45,387 nucleotides of DNA from CAYOWK01 sp964407665 (GCA_964407665.1 CAYOWK010000034.1:1-45387), one strand, 5' to 3'. Shown: positions 15,085 to 24,513, counted from the first letter of the stretch. Notes: a model not told the origin generated them from the sequence alone. Program-made: numbers and translations.

Positions 15085-17112
15085 ATGTCTGTCAGACTCT
15101 GGACCGTGCTGGGCGCGGTAGCCATGACGTCCGTTCTTGCGCTGAGCGTCGGGGCCAAGACGTCTCCGCCAAAGGCCGAGGTTGGCGCGCGGGTCGACAA
15201 CTTCATGCTGGCCGACCAGGGCGGCGTGGGCCACGAACTCTACTATTACAAGAACGCCAAGGCGATCGTTCTGGTCAGCCACGCGGTTGGCGACCCGGTC
15301 TCCGCAAAGGCGGCGGCAGCCCTGGTGAAGGCAAAGGCCGAGTACGGCGCCAAGGGCGTCGAGTTCTTCCTGATCAACTCTTCGGTCAAGGATTCCGCGG
15401 ACTCCATCGCCAAGGCCTCGGCTGAACTGGGCGTGCCCGTCCTTGACGACGCCCTCCAGCTGGTCGGCCGCTCCATGGGCGTGACCCAGACGGGCGAGGT
15501 GTTCGTGGTCAATCCCGCGAACTGGAAGGTCATGTACCATGGCCCCATCGACAAGGCCTCCGCGGCGGGGAAGACCGACGCCAGCCTGACCTCGGCGCTT
15601 GACGCTGTTCTGGCCGGCAAGCCGGTCGCTGTTGAAACCGCGAAGGTGAAAGGCACCAAGCTCGCCTTCCCGGATCGCGGCAAGATGGGCGATTTCGAGA
15701 AGATCTCCTATTCTGCGGAAGTCGCGCCGATCCTCGCCGACAAGTGCGTGACCTGCCACACCAATGGCGGCATGGCCCCGTTCGCGATGGACCGCTACGA
15801 GACCGTCAAGGGCTTTGCCCCCATGATCCGCGAGGCGCTGCGCACCGGCCGGATGCCGCCCTTCCACTCAGACGGACACGGCTCGAAGTGGTCGAACGAC
15901 ATGTCGCTCTCCGACCAGCAGAAGAAGACGGTCGTCAACTGGATCGAAGCCGGCGCGCCGCGCGGCACGGGCGTCGATCCGCTGCCCTCCGCGCAGAAGC
16001 CGGTCGAGGACTGGCCGATGGGCAAGCCGGACCTGATCGTCAAAGTGCCGGCCTATGATGTACCGGCCTCCGGCTATGTCGACTACCAGGACTGGTCGGT
16101 CGCCTCGAAGCTCACCGAGGGCAAGTGGCTGAAGGCCACCGCCTGGAAAGCCGGCGCGACGCCGGTCGTTCACCACGCGCTGGCAGGCTGGATGCCGGAA
16201 GTTCGCGCCGATGGCCGCGGCTTCTCCTGGAACGTCTCGATGGGCGGGTACGGACCCGGCGGCGAAGCGAACACCTCGCCGCCGGACACCGGCACGTTCA
16301 TCCCTGCCGGCGGGTCGTTCACCTACCAGATGCACTACACCTCGGTCGGACGTCCGATGCGCGACGAAACGCAGGTCGGATACTATTTCTACAAGGAAGC
16401 GCCCACGCACATCCTGCGGCAGGCGTCGATCACCGACTTCTCGATCGAGATCCCGGCTGGCGCCTCCCGCCACCATGAGACCGCCTATCTTGAATTCCCC
16501 CAGGACGCGGAAATCTATGGCACGCAGCCGCACTGCCATTCGCGCTGCTACTCGACCAAGCTGCGCATCCGCTATCCCGACGGCACGGAGAAGCTGCTCC
16601 TGAACCAGCCGCGCTATGATTTCGGCTGGCAGCGCGAGTATCACTTCGACGGGCTGCTGCAGGTTCCGGCCGGCTCCAAGCTGATCGCCGACTACGTCTT
16701 CGACAACTCCGAAGCCAACCCGGCCAACCCGGATCCCAAGAAGAACGTCACGTTCGGCGAGCAGACCTCCGAGGAGATGCTGTTCACCTTCGTCCGCTTC
16801 CGCTTCAAGGGCGAGACGTCGACCAACCGCCGTGACGACTGGTTCCAGGAGCTGCAAGGCAACATCACGGTCGGCGCCCTCGACGACAACATGGACGCCA
16901 AGCTGACCGCCGCCGAATTCCGCAACGATCCCCGCTTCAAGCCTCTGGTCGGGTTCATCCCGATGGTGGACGCCAACAAGGACGGCGCCCTCGACAAGGC
17001 CGAGATGACCAACGCGATGGGCATCATGCGGAAGATGCGCCAGTCCGGCCAGGCTCCGGCCGCGCCGAAGATGGACGCCGGTACGGCGGCGATGACCCAG
17101 CAGGCGCAGTAA
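15085..17112 (+). CDS. Redoxin-like / cytochrome c / copper type II monooxygenase / EF-hand fusion protein
   Basis: A 675-residue exported protein from ATG 15085, with GGGAGG 5 nt upstream and a signal peptide ending near SVGA-K. Domains in order: residues 30-190, a thioredoxin-fold redoxin in which the active-site Cys is gone (VLVSHAVGDPVSAK); about 210-300, a heme c site CVTCH (Cys221, Cys224, His225) with TGRMPPF; 350-590, a fold like peptidylglycine monooxygenase with all copper ligands in place, namely His363/His364 (VHHALAG), His417 (MHYTSVG), His483/His485 (PHCHSR) and Met565 (EEMLF); and two EF-hand loops starting at Asp600 and Asp629. Heme c could pass electrons to the coppers. The substrate is unknown. 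A hairpin terminator follows the stop. Confidence 0.88.
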   Translation: MSVRLWTVLGAVAMTSVLALSVGAKTSPPKAEVGARVDNFMLADQGGVGHELYYYKNAKAIVLVSHAVGDPVSAKAAAALVKAKAEYGAKGVEFFLINSSVKDSADSIAKASAELGVPVLDDALQLVGRSMGVTQTGEVFVVNPANWKVMYHGPIDKASAAGKTDASLTSALDAVLAGKPVAVETAKVKGTKLAFPDRGKMGDFEKISYSAEVAPILADKCVTCHTNGGMAPFAMDRYETVKGFAPMIREALRTGRMPPFHSDGHGSKWSNDMSLSDQQKKTVVNWIEAGAPRGTGVDPLPSAQKPVEDWPMGKPDLIVKVPAYDVPASGYVDYQDWSVASKLTEGKWLKATAWKAGATPVVHHALAGWMPEVRADGRGFSWNVSMGGYGPGGEANTSPPDTGTFIPAGGSFTYQMHYTSVGRPMRDETQVGYYFYKEAPTHILRQASITDFSIEIPAGASRHHETAYLEFPQDAEIYGTQPHCHSRCYSTKLRIRYPDGTEKLLLNQPRYDFGWQREYHFDGLLQVPAGSKLIADYVFDNSEANPANPDPKKNVTFGEQTSEEMLFTFVRFRFKGETSTNRRDDWFQELQGNITVGALDDNMDAKLTAAEFRNDPRFKPLVGFIPMVDANKDGALDKAEMTNAMGIMRKMRQSGQAPAAPKMDAGTAAMTQQAQ

Positions 17113-17133
17113 CGCGCGACTGACCGAAGATAG

Positions 17134-17170
17134 CTCCGGGCACAGCTCTCTGAACGTGTCCGGAGTTTCT
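17134..17170 (+). terminator. Rho-independent-like terminator after the redox fusion gene
   Basis: A 10-bp stem (CTCCGGGCAC at 17134-17143 against GTGTCCGGAG at 17156-17165, with one G-T pair) is followed by TTTCTCG, 21 nt after the stop. The short T-run makes it moderate in strength. Confidence 0.6.
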
Positions 17171-17280
17171 CGTTAAACGATAAAAGTTTTGTGCAAGCCC
17201 CTTGTGCCCCGACGGCGCAAGGGGCACGTATCCGTGTGCAGGCGCGGGGGCCATTCTCCGCGCGGTTCGGGGATACGATC

Positions 17281-18546
17281 ATGGCCGAAACGCCGACCAA
17301 GACCGGGACGACAAACCCGCTTTCCCAGACATCGACGATGCCGTCGAACACGGCCGTCTCCGCCACGCGCAGCCCGACGGCGCTGCAGTATCTCGACAAG
17401 GCGATGGGCAGCCTGCGCAAGCTCGGCCTGGTGCCCGAGAAGGCCGGCGATCCTGCGCCGATCGTGGCCCTGCTGAACCAGATCGCGGCGATGGAGCCCG
17501 ACAAGGTCGCCGCCATCGCCCGCACGCTCGACCAGATGAGCCACTTCAACGAAGTGGTGCGTGAGCACGTGGCCGCCATCAACGTCGGCGAGCGCTACCA
17601 GGGCATCACCACGGCCTTCAACTCGATCCGCGACGACGCCAAGGGCCTCGTCGAGCAGTACGCCGACGGCAAGATCTCCTCGATGGAGCGGCTGTCGAAT
17701 GTCTGGATGAAGATGACGCGCGGCGACATCGCCAGCCGCTTCGACAAGATCAAGGACCTCTACCTCGAGGTCCAGAAGGAAACGAAGCTCCAGATCGAGA
17801 AGGAGCATCTGATCCTCGAAGCCTACATGGATTTCCGCGGCGCGATGAAGCAGTCGGAAGTGCTGGCCCTGGAAGTTCTGAAGACCGCCGAGGTGCACCT
17901 CGAGCAGAAGAAGATCGCTGTTTCGGAAGCGGCCGCCGTCGTCGCCGCCTACACCGGCACGGAACCTGCCGAGCGCGCCGACCTCGAACTGAAGCGCGAC
18001 GAGCGCCTGCGCGAACTGCAGGCCGAGGAAAAGCGCTACCAGATCGCCAAGGACCTCTCCGACAACCTGACGGTCGGCTACAACACGTCCGAAGTGATCA
18101 TGGCGCGGCTGGTTCAGACCACGAACGCCAAGGAGCGCATCTACGCCCAGTCGGTGTCGTTCTTCTCGACCAACGAGGTCGTGCTGACCGCCCTGTCCGC
18201 CACCTTTACCGGCATGCACGGCCTGCACGAAGGCACGCAGTCGCTGGAAGCCATGAAGAAGGGCGTCGACCAGTCGCTCGAAGTGCTGGCCGAAATCGGT
18301 GGCAAGGTTCAGGAAGCTGCGCTCAAGGCCGGCTACGGCCCGACGATCTCCGCCGCCGCCGTCAAGAAGCTGGTCGACAGCGTCGTCAACTACCAGGAGC
18401 GCTCGGTGGGCATCATCGCAGAGATGCGCAAGCTGGCCACTGAAAACTCGAAAGAGATCCGCGACGCTGTCGAGGATGGCAAGCAGCGCATGGCCAAGCT
18501 GATCGAGGAAGGCGCCGCTGCGGCGCTGACGGTGAGGACTTCGTGA
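17281..18546 (+). CDS. TelA-like coiled-coil protein, first gene of a three-gene set
   Basis: A 421-residue soluble protein with no signal peptide or TM segment. After a Thr/Ser-rich, disordered N-terminus (1-35) it is almost wholly helical, with long charged heptad stretches such as DKIKDLYLEVQKETKLQIEKEHL and LELKRDERLRELQAEEKRYQ. The segment around residues 250-340 (AKDLSDNLTVGYNTSEVIMARLVQTTNAKE..., then AATFTGMHGL-like text) resembles the core of TelA/toxic-anion-resistance proteins, but by eye only. The ATG at 17281 begins a clear Met-Ala-Glu start; a longer frame from 17191 has no support. The next two genes, for a one-TM protein and a Gly-rich coiled-coil protein, follow on the same strand, and the three probably act together at the membrane. 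Confidence 0.6.
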   Translation: MAETPTKTGTTNPLSQTSTMPSNTAVSATRSPTALQYLDKAMGSLRKLGLVPEKAGDPAPIVALLNQIAAMEPDKVAAIARTLDQMSHFNEVVREHVAAINVGERYQGITTAFNSIRDDAKGLVEQYADGKISSMERLSNVWMKMTRGDIASRFDKIKDLYLEVQKETKLQIEKEHLILEAYMDFRGAMKQSEVLALEVLKTAEVHLEQKKIAVSEAAAVVAAYTGTEPAERADLELKRDERLRELQAEEKRYQIAKDLSDNLTVGYNTSEVIMARLVQTTNAKERIYAQSVSFFSTNEVVLTALSATFTGMHGLHEGTQSLEAMKKGVDQSLEVLAEIGGKVQEAALKAGYGPTISAAAVKKLVDSVVNYQERSVGIIAEMRKLATENSKEIRDAVEDGKQRMAKLIEEGAAAALTVRTS

Positions 18547-18579
18547 TATCCTCTTACCAGCCGCAGGCCCGGTGTGACT

Positions 18580-18735
18580 CCTCCCCCGAACGGGGGAGGG
18601 ACGCAGCCGCTGTGGTTAAACCGGCGGGATTGGGGGAGGGGGTCGTCCACCGGCGCCGGAACAAGCTGCACCCCCACCTGACTCCCGCTGCGTTTGCTGC
18701 CGTGCGCGCAGCTCCTCCCCCGTTCGGGGGAGGGG
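18580..18735. repeat. GC-rich hairpin repeat pair in the gap between the first two genes of the set
   Basis: Two near-identical hairpins, CCTCCCCCG-AA-CGGGGGAGG at 18580-18599 and CCTCCCCCG-TT-CGGGGGAGG at 18714-18733, flank about 115 nt that also contain a third G-run (GGGGGAGGGGG). The same type of hairpin occurs at 45129-45150. These look like dispersed intergenic elements of GC-rich alphaproteobacteria. With no T-run they are not typical terminators but may stabilise or attenuate the mRNA between the two genes. The gap of 221 nt holds nothing else I can support. Confidence 0.75.
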
Positions 18736-18767
18736 TGTCGTCGCCCCTGTTGGACTAGCCTGTCCGG

Positions 18768-19718
18768 ATGAACGCACCCACTCCTCCCGTAAAGCCGGCG
18801 CCCGGCACAACCGTCGCCGTCACCGAGCCTCAGAAGCTCGACGACGTCCTGCTTGCCATGGACGTCGTCGACACCCTGCGCCACCGCGAGCAGATCGCCG
18901 CGCATGAGTTCGACGCCGAGGCGCGCGAGACTCAGCTCATCGAACGACTGAAGGAAATCTACGGCGCCCAGGGCATCGAGGTCCCCGATCGCATCCTCAA
19001 GGACGGCGTCAAGGCGCTGGAGGAGCACCGCTTCTCCTACAAGCCGCCAGAGAGCGGGCTGAACGTCACGCTGGCGAAGGCCTACATCAACCGGGACAAG
19101 TGGCTGCCGGGCGTTGGCTGGGGCCTCGCTGTGCTGGTTGCGGCGGCGGCTGTGCTGCAGTTCGGCGTTCTCGGGCCACGCGCCGCCGAATGGCGCGCGA
19201 TGCCCGCCGAGATCGCGCGGCTGTCTGCCGAAGGTCAGGCGCTGGCGATCGATCCCGCCATCGACGCGCGCATCGTCGCGTTGGAGACCGCAGGCGTGCG
19301 CGCCGTCCAGGAGCGGGACCGTGGCGAGGCCCGTCAGCAGATCGCAACGCTCCGCGATCTCAACGACCAGCTCGGCCTCCAGTACAATCTGCGGATCGTA
19401 TCGCGGCCCGGGGAGGATACGGGCTTCTATCGCATCCCGGACGACATCCCGAACGGTCGCAACTACTACATCGTTGTCGAGCCCGTGGCGCCCGATGGTC
19501 GCGTCGTCACCGCTCCCGTCACCAGCGAGGAAACGCAGGCGACGAAGAGCGTCGACAAGTGGGCCCAGCGAGTCACCGAGGAAACCTTCAACCGCGTGGC
19601 CGACGACAAGCGTGTCGACCAGATCGTCCAGGATGATGTTCTAGGCGTGAAGGCCAGAGGCGAACTGACGCCGCAGTTCAGGATGCCGGTCGCCGGCGGG
19701 GCAATCACCGAATGGTAG
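18768..19718 (+). CDS. Single-pass membrane protein, second gene of the set (possibly DUF6384)
   Basis: A 316-residue protein. Residues 25-110 are helical and charged (MDVVDTLRHREQ, LIERLKEIYGAQGIEVPDRIL, VKALEEHRFSY), followed by one TM helix at about 114-135 (LPGVGWGLAVLVAAAAVLQFG). The part after the membrane has helices and a beta-rich end with FYRIPDDIPNGRNYYIVVEPVAPDGR. I associate the N-terminal pattern with the uncharacterised family DUF6384 from memory, not from a search. With no signal peptide, the N-terminal domain should be cytoplasmic and the C-terminal domain periplasmic. The next gene starts 22 nt after the stop, so those two are likely one transcript. Confidence 0.65.
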   Translation: MNAPTPPVKPAPGTTVAVTEPQKLDDVLLAMDVVDTLRHREQIAAHEFDAEARETQLIERLKEIYGAQGIEVPDRILKDGVKALEEHRFSYKPPESGLNVTLAKAYINRDKWLPGVGWGLAVLVAAAAVLQFGVLGPRAAEWRAMPAEIARLSAEGQALAIDPAIDARIVALETAGVRAVQERDRGEARQQIATLRDLNDQLGLQYNLRIVSRPGEDTGFYRIPDDIPNGRNYYIVVEPVAPDGRVVTAPVTSEETQATKSVDKWAQRVTEETFNRVADDKRVDQIVQDDVLGVKARGELTPQFRMPVAGGAITEW

Positions 19719-19740
19719 GCCCGGAAATGACAAGACCAGC

Positions 19741-21312
19741 ATGACAGGCAGCGACATCATATCGGGCCGCGAGGCCCTGCATCGTCTCGACCAGTTCGTC
19801 GTCCGCGCGCGCGAGGATTTCGACGCCGCCGTCCGCTCGGCCGAAGGCTCGCAGTCTCGCCGCGCCCGTCTAGCGAAGCTGAAGGCGGAAGGCTATCGCG
19901 AACTTGCCATGCTGCGGCTCGATGCGGTCAAAAGCGGCACGGCGGACCGGCTGACGGACGCCGAGCGCAAGGCCACCGCGCTCCTCGATCAGCATGCTGT
20001 CTATCTGGCCTCCATCGAGCCCGGTCTGAAGGCGGCTGACGAGGCTCTGGCCGCCGCCGAGGCGCAGCGGCACGCCGCTGAGGACGCCCTTGATGCGGCC
20101 TTGTCAGCCTATGAACATCAGGTCTCTGCAACCGAAGAACGCCTGCAGTCCGACCCGGGCTACCTCAGCCTGCTGTCCCGCCGGGACGAGGCTGGAGCCG
20201 TCGTGATCCGCGCGACACAGAAGCAGCAACTGGCGCTGACGGATCGCGAGGAAAAGGGCGCGCCCTACCTAGCAGACCCGCTGTTCTCCTATCTCTGGGA
20301 GCGCAAGTTCCGGACGCCCGCCTACAAGGGCAAGGGCATTATCCGCAATCTCGACAACTGGGTGGCGCAGACCTGCGGCTATGACGCCGCCTATCTCAAT
20401 TTCGCACGGCTGACCGAACTGCCCGACCGGCTGGCGGAACACGTTGCCCGGATGACGCTGGAAGAGGCCGAGGCTGCTGACGCGCTTGAACGCTACGAGG
20501 CCGCAGCGCTCGACGCAGACGGCGCCGGCCGCCTCGGCGGGGCGGTCGCGGACGCCCGTGCGGCCCTCAAGGCGGCAGACGACAAGCTGGCGGAAGCGGA
20601 AGCTGCGCGCAGCGCTGTCCGGCAGCGTCAGGAAGAGGCGGCACGCGGCGACAGCGGACCGCTGGGCGAGGCGCGCAAGCTTATTGAGACCGGACTGGAG
20701 AAGGCCAGCTTCCCCGACCTGAAACTGCTGGCGGCGCAGACCACAACGCTCGACGACGACCGGATTGTCGAGGCGCTAATCAAGCTGCGCACCGAAGAGC
20801 TCCAGATGGAGGTCGCCTCCAAATCCGTTTCGGCCGTTCCCACCCGCCGCCGGGCCGACGCCGATGCGCTGGAGCATGCCCGCCGCCGTTTCCGGGAAGC
20901 GGGCCTCGACAGCCAGTATGTCGGCGTCGCCCGGGCGGCCTTCGAGGCAGCTCTGGAAGCCTGGGGCAGGGGACCGGCTGCAGACGGAGAAAAACTGTTC
21001 CGGGCTCTCACCGCCACGGTTGTGACGGCGCCGGACCAGGACGACGACTATTTCGGAGGCCGCAAGCGCCGTGACACGATCGGTGTTCCCGGCGGCATCG
21101 GCGGACTGGGCGGCCTGATCCTCGACGAGATCGTGCGCGAAACGATCCGCTCGCAGACGCGCGGACGATGGGGCGGCGGCTGGGGCGGCGGCCCGTCCGG
21201 TGGCGGCTCGCGGGGCGGCGGTTCATCCGGCGGACGGTCGGGCGGCGGCGGGTTCCGCACGGGCGGACGCATGGGAGGCCGCGGTGGCTTCAAGACTGGC
21301 GGTAAATTCTAG
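19741..21312 (+). CDS. Long coiled-coil protein with Gly-rich C-terminal tail, third gene of the set
   Basis: A 523-residue protein of unknown family. Residues 1-150 and 210-310 are strongly helical with heptads rich in Ala, Glu, Lys and Arg. Between them lies a globular segment with YLWERKFRTPAYKGKGIIR and LDNWVAQTCGYDAAYLNF. A further helical block (about 310-420) leads to DDDYFGGRKRRDTIG and a tail of roughly 55 residues made almost only of Gly, Arg, Ser and Trp/Phe (for example RWGGGWGGGPSGGGS). Such low-complexity RG/GG tails often bind surfaces or nucleic acids or drive condensation; here that is inference. No signal peptide or TM helix is visible. It follows the one-TM gene by 22 nt. 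Confidence 0.65.
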   Translation: MTGSDIISGREALHRLDQFVVRAREDFDAAVRSAEGSQSRRARLAKLKAEGYRELAMLRLDAVKSGTADRLTDAERKATALLDQHAVYLASIEPGLKAADEALAAAEAQRHAAEDALDAALSAYEHQVSATEERLQSDPGYLSLLSRRDEAGAVVIRATQKQQLALTDREEKGAPYLADPLFSYLWERKFRTPAYKGKGIIRNLDNWVAQTCGYDAAYLNFARLTELPDRLAEHVARMTLEEAEAADALERYEAAALDADGAGRLGGAVADARAALKAADDKLAEAEAARSAVRQRQEEAARGDSGPLGEARKLIETGLEKASFPDLKLLAAQTTTLDDDRIVEALIKLRTEELQMEVASKSVSAVPTRRRADADALEHARRRFREAGLDSQYVGVARAAFEAALEAWGRGPAADGEKLFRALTATVVTAPDQDDDYFGGRKRRDTIGVPGGIGGLGGLILDEIVRETIRSQTRGRWGGGWGGGPSGGGSRGGGSSGGRSGGGGFRTGGRMGGRGGFKTGGKF

Positions 21313-21397
21313 CTTATTTCCCCATGCTGCGAAGGCGTAATTGACGAGGCGTTAGCTTACGTCTGCGACAATCCCTCCGACTGAGGGACTTCCGTGG

Positions 21398-23665
21398 ATG
21401 TCGTTACCCCGCCTTCCCCCTGAACTTCGCCGCGTGATTATCGCGGTGGTCGCGCTGCTGGCGGCGTCTGCGGCCGGTGTTTTCGCGGTCCTCACGTTCA
21501 GCGCCGGCACCGTCGACCGGGTCAGCCAGGAGCAGGAGTCCGCACTTGTGTCTTGGGCGGTCGAGCGCTCGCTCGCTCGCCTGTCCGAGGAAGTTGCGGC
21601 TGCCGCCGTCTCGACCGACGCAAGAGCCGCTCTGATCTCGGGCGATACGGACCGGCTCTACAGGGAGTTTGCCGGTTACTATTCGGACCACCTCCAGCAC
21701 ACATTGACGGTTGTCTACGACCAGAACGGCGTGGCGATCGTGGCCGCCCGCGAAGGCGAGCGCGCTTCAATCTTGGATGAGGCCGCTTTCATTGCCAGCG
21801 TGGCGCCTATGGTCAACCGGGTGCGGCTCGACAGCTCCGAGCGTCCCTATGCGTCTTACACCGGAGCCGCCACCCGCGCGCCGGCTGCGGTGGCCCGACA
21901 GGCGATCGTCGATGTGAACGGTTCGCTCTACATGGTCGCGGTCGCCCCGATCGCCGGGGATACGAAAGACCGGTTGACGGTGTCGCGCCCCCTCGGAATC
22001 GTGGCGTCTGCCCAGCCCATCAGCTTGCTCATCGACCGGCTCCGCGAGAACACCGTCATCAAGGTCCCGGAGGTTGTCCCGGCGGCCTCGGACCGAAGCC
22101 CGTCGGTGCTGCTGCAGGATGTGCAGCGCCGCACGGTCGCGAAAATTGCCTGGACACCGAGCAAGCCGGGCGCGAGCGTGCTCAGCCGTTCGTTCGTGCT
22201 GGTGCTTGTCATAGGCGGCGCTCTGGCGGCGGTGGCCATGCTGCTCGTCAACAGGGTGAGCGGCATTGTCAGGCGACTGGGAGAGAACCAGGCGGCCCTC
22301 GAGCGATCCCTGTCCGAACTTGCGGTCGCGCATGATGCCGCCCAGTCCGCCAACCTCGCGAAGTCGCAGTTCCTCGCTTCGATGAGCCACGAGATCCGGA
22401 CGCCGCTGAACGGTATTCTCGGCATGGCGCAATCGCTGGAAGCCTCGCGGCTTGATGCGATCGACAGCGAGAAGGTCCGGCTTATCCGCACATCCGGCGA
22501 CATGCTCCTGGCGCTGGTCAACGACGTCCTGGATATCTCCAAGATCGAGGCCGGCCGCATGGAGCTGTCGCCCGTCGACGCCGATCCGGTCCTGCTGACC
22601 CGTCGTGTCATGGATCTGTTCGGACCATCGGCAGCCCTCAAGGGGCTGGACCTGTCCTTCACCAGCGCCATACCCGCCGACACTCTCTACCGGTTCGACG
22701 CCCTGCGCCTGCAGCAGTGCCTGACCAACCTCGTTTCCAACGCGCTGAAGTTTACCGCACAGGGCGGGGTCAGCGCCCATCTCGAACTGGAAGTCGCTGC
22801 GGATGGCGGCCGGAAGCTGCGTGTCGAGGTCCGCGACACCGGCATCGGCATGAGCGAAGAGACGATCTCCCGCCTCTTCCAGAACTTCACGCAGGCTGAC
22901 GCCTCGACGACGCGTGTCTATGGCGGCACCGGCCTCGGCCTTGCGATCACACGGCGCCTCGCCCGCCTGATGGGAGGCGATGTGAGCGTCGTGAGCGAGC
23001 CCGGCTATGGCTCGAGCTTCACCCTGACGATCCGCATTGAGGAGGCGCGTGAGCCTCGGGCCGAGAAGGCGCTTTCGGCTCTCGATGACATCGTCTGCGC
23101 CGTTCCGCCGCCGCGCCTGCCCACCCAGATTCTGGCGCCAGCTCAGCCGCCCGAGGAGCCCGGCCCTGCGCACGATCCGTCAGGCCTTCCGGATGGATCG
23201 CTGCGCGTCCTCGCGGTCGACGACAACGCCGTGAACCGCCAGGTCGTCCGCCTCCTGCTCGCCCCTCTGGGCGCCAGAATTGTCGAGGCGGTCAATGGTC
23301 GCGAGGCGCTTGATCGTCTCGCCGCCGGAGAGTTCGACGTCGTCCTGCTGGACGTGCACATGCCGGTGATGGACGGCCGGGAGTGCATTGCCCGTATTCG
23401 TTCCAGCAGCGAGCCATGGGCGACCCTGCCCGTCATCGCCCTGACCGCCGAGGCGATGTCCGGTGACCGCGAATCCCTGCTTGCTGCGGGCATGACGGAC
23501 TATCTTCCCAAGCCGCTCAATGGCGCACTGTTGGTCGCGAGGGTCCGTCAGGCCGTAAGCGAGACGCCGGCGATCCAGGCGGCCAGCGCACCGGAGGCCG
23601 CCGCGCGTCCGGCCGAGCCGGATCTCTCCGACATCCTCGAGATCGCCATGCGCGCGGCAGGCTAG
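21398..23665 (+). CDS. Membrane hybrid sensor histidine kinase with receiver domain
   Basis: A 755-residue protein: TM helix at about 13-33, a periplasmic sensor region of some 235 residues (CHASE-like, judged by position and length), a second TM around 268-290, then a HisKA dimerisation domain with the phospho-acceptor His331 (SMSHEIRTPLNG), a HATPase domain (N box NALKFTA, DTGIGM, GGTGLGLAI), a Pro-rich linker and a receiver domain with Asp652 (VVLLDVHMPVMDG), acidic pair VDDN and Lys705 (LPKPL). There is no output domain, so the phosphate probably passes to an Hpt protein elsewhere. No partner regulator is adjacent. The signal sensed cannot be read from the sequence. Confidence 0.93.
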   Translation: MSLPRLPPELRRVIIAVVALLAASAAGVFAVLTFSAGTVDRVSQEQESALVSWAVERSLARLSEEVAAAAVSTDARAALISGDTDRLYREFAGYYSDHLQHTLTVVYDQNGVAIVAAREGERASILDEAAFIASVAPMVNRVRLDSSERPYASYTGAATRAPAAVARQAIVDVNGSLYMVAVAPIAGDTKDRLTVSRPLGIVASAQPISLLIDRLRENTVIKVPEVVPAASDRSPSVLLQDVQRRTVAKIAWTPSKPGASVLSRSFVLVLVIGGALAAVAMLLVNRVSGIVRRLGENQAALERSLSELAVAHDAAQSANLAKSQFLASMSHEIRTPLNGILGMAQSLEASRLDAIDSEKVRLIRTSGDMLLALVNDVLDISKIEAGRMELSPVDADPVLLTRRVMDLFGPSAALKGLDLSFTSAIPADTLYRFDALRLQQCLTNLVSNALKFTAQGGVSAHLELEVAADGGRKLRVEVRDTGIGMSEETISRLFQNFTQADASTTRVYGGTGLGLAITRRLARLMGGDVSVVSEPGYGSSFTLTIRIEEAREPRAEKALSALDDIVCAVPPPRLPTQILAPAQPPEEPGPAHDPSGLPDGSLRVLAVDDNAVNRQVVRLLLAPLGARIVEAVNGREALDRLAAGEFDVVLLDVHMPVMDGRECIARIRSSSEPWATLPVIALTAEAMSGDRESLLAAGMTDYLPKPLNGALLVARVRQAVSETPAIQAASAPEAAARPAEPDLSDILEIAMRAAG

Positions 23666-23670
23666 GCGCG

Positions 23671-24513
23671 TCAGCCAAATCGCCCGGACTGGTAGTCTGC
23701 AAAGGCCTGGCGGATTTCATCCGGCGTGGACATCACAAACGGTCCATAGGCGATGACCGGCTCGTTGATCGGCTCGGCATGTCCGAACACGATGACCGAA
23801 CCTGCCTCGAGCGTGATTTCGATTGCGTCGCCGGGGCCGGTCTCGACCAGATGGAAGGCAGGCGCGCTCAGGCCGCCCACGGTTGCCGTGCCCCGCGCCA
23901 CATAGAGGAACACGTCGCGGCCCATCAGCCCGTCAAATCGGACCATCGTGGGAGCCGCCGCTTCGACCGTGGACATGAAGACGCCTGTGAGGGTCGGGAA
24001 GGGGCCTTCGGCGCCGCCCCACGAGCCAGCGACAAGATTGACCACCGCAGCTCCGTCCGCTGTGGCGACTTTCGGGATCGCATCCTGCTGCAGTCCCGTA
24101 TAGCGCGGCGGCGACATCTTGAGGCGTGAGGGCAGGTTCACCCACAGCTGAAGGATTTCCAGAGGTCCGCCCGCTTTCAGGAACCGTTCTGGCGAGACCT
24201 CGGCATGGACGATGCCGCGCCCGGCCGTCATCCACTGCACGCCGCCCGCGCCGATGATGCTCTCATGTCCCGCGCTGTCCCGGTGCGCGAGTTCACCGTC
24301 GAGGATGAAGGTCACGGTCTCGAAGCCGCGATGCGGGTGCGGCCCGAACGGCAGGCCGCGATTGTTGGGCGGATAGGTCTGCGGCCCGTGATGGTTGAGG
24401 AACAGGAACGCACCCAGCCGGTCGATGGCCGGACCTGGCAGCGGGCGCACCGTCGACAGATCGCCGATATCGTCACGATGAGCGGGGTGCAGGCGGCGTA
24501 TGGTGCGAAGCAT
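23671..24513 (-). CDS. Pirin-family cupin protein
   Basis: A 280-residue bicupin of the pirin family. The N-terminal cupin has the metal site: FGPHPHRGFETVTFIL supplies two His, and the second motif GIVHAEVSPE supplies His and Glu. The C-terminal cupin (SWGGAEGPFPTLTG onward, then RGTATVGG and VIVFGHAEPI) lacks metal ligands, as usual. Some pirins have quercetin dioxygenase activity and others modulate enzymes or transcription; which applies here is unknown. Cytoplasmic, no signal peptide. The gene converges with the histidine kinase gene, only 5 nt from its stop. Confidence 0.92.
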   Translation of the reverse strand: MLRTIRRLHPAHRDDIGDLSTVRPLPGPAIDRLGAFLFLNHHGPQTYPPNNRGLPFGPHPHRGFETVTFILDGELAHRDSAGHESIIGAGGVQWMTAGRGIVHAEVSPERFLKAGGPLEILQLWVNLPSRLKMSPPRYTGLQQDAIPKVATADGAAVVNLVAGSWGGAEGPFPTLTGVFMSTVEAAAPTMVRFDGLMGRDVFLYVARGTATVGGLSAPAFHLVETGPGDAIEITLEAGSVIVFGHAEPINEPVIAYGPFVMSTPDEIRQAFADYQSGRFG

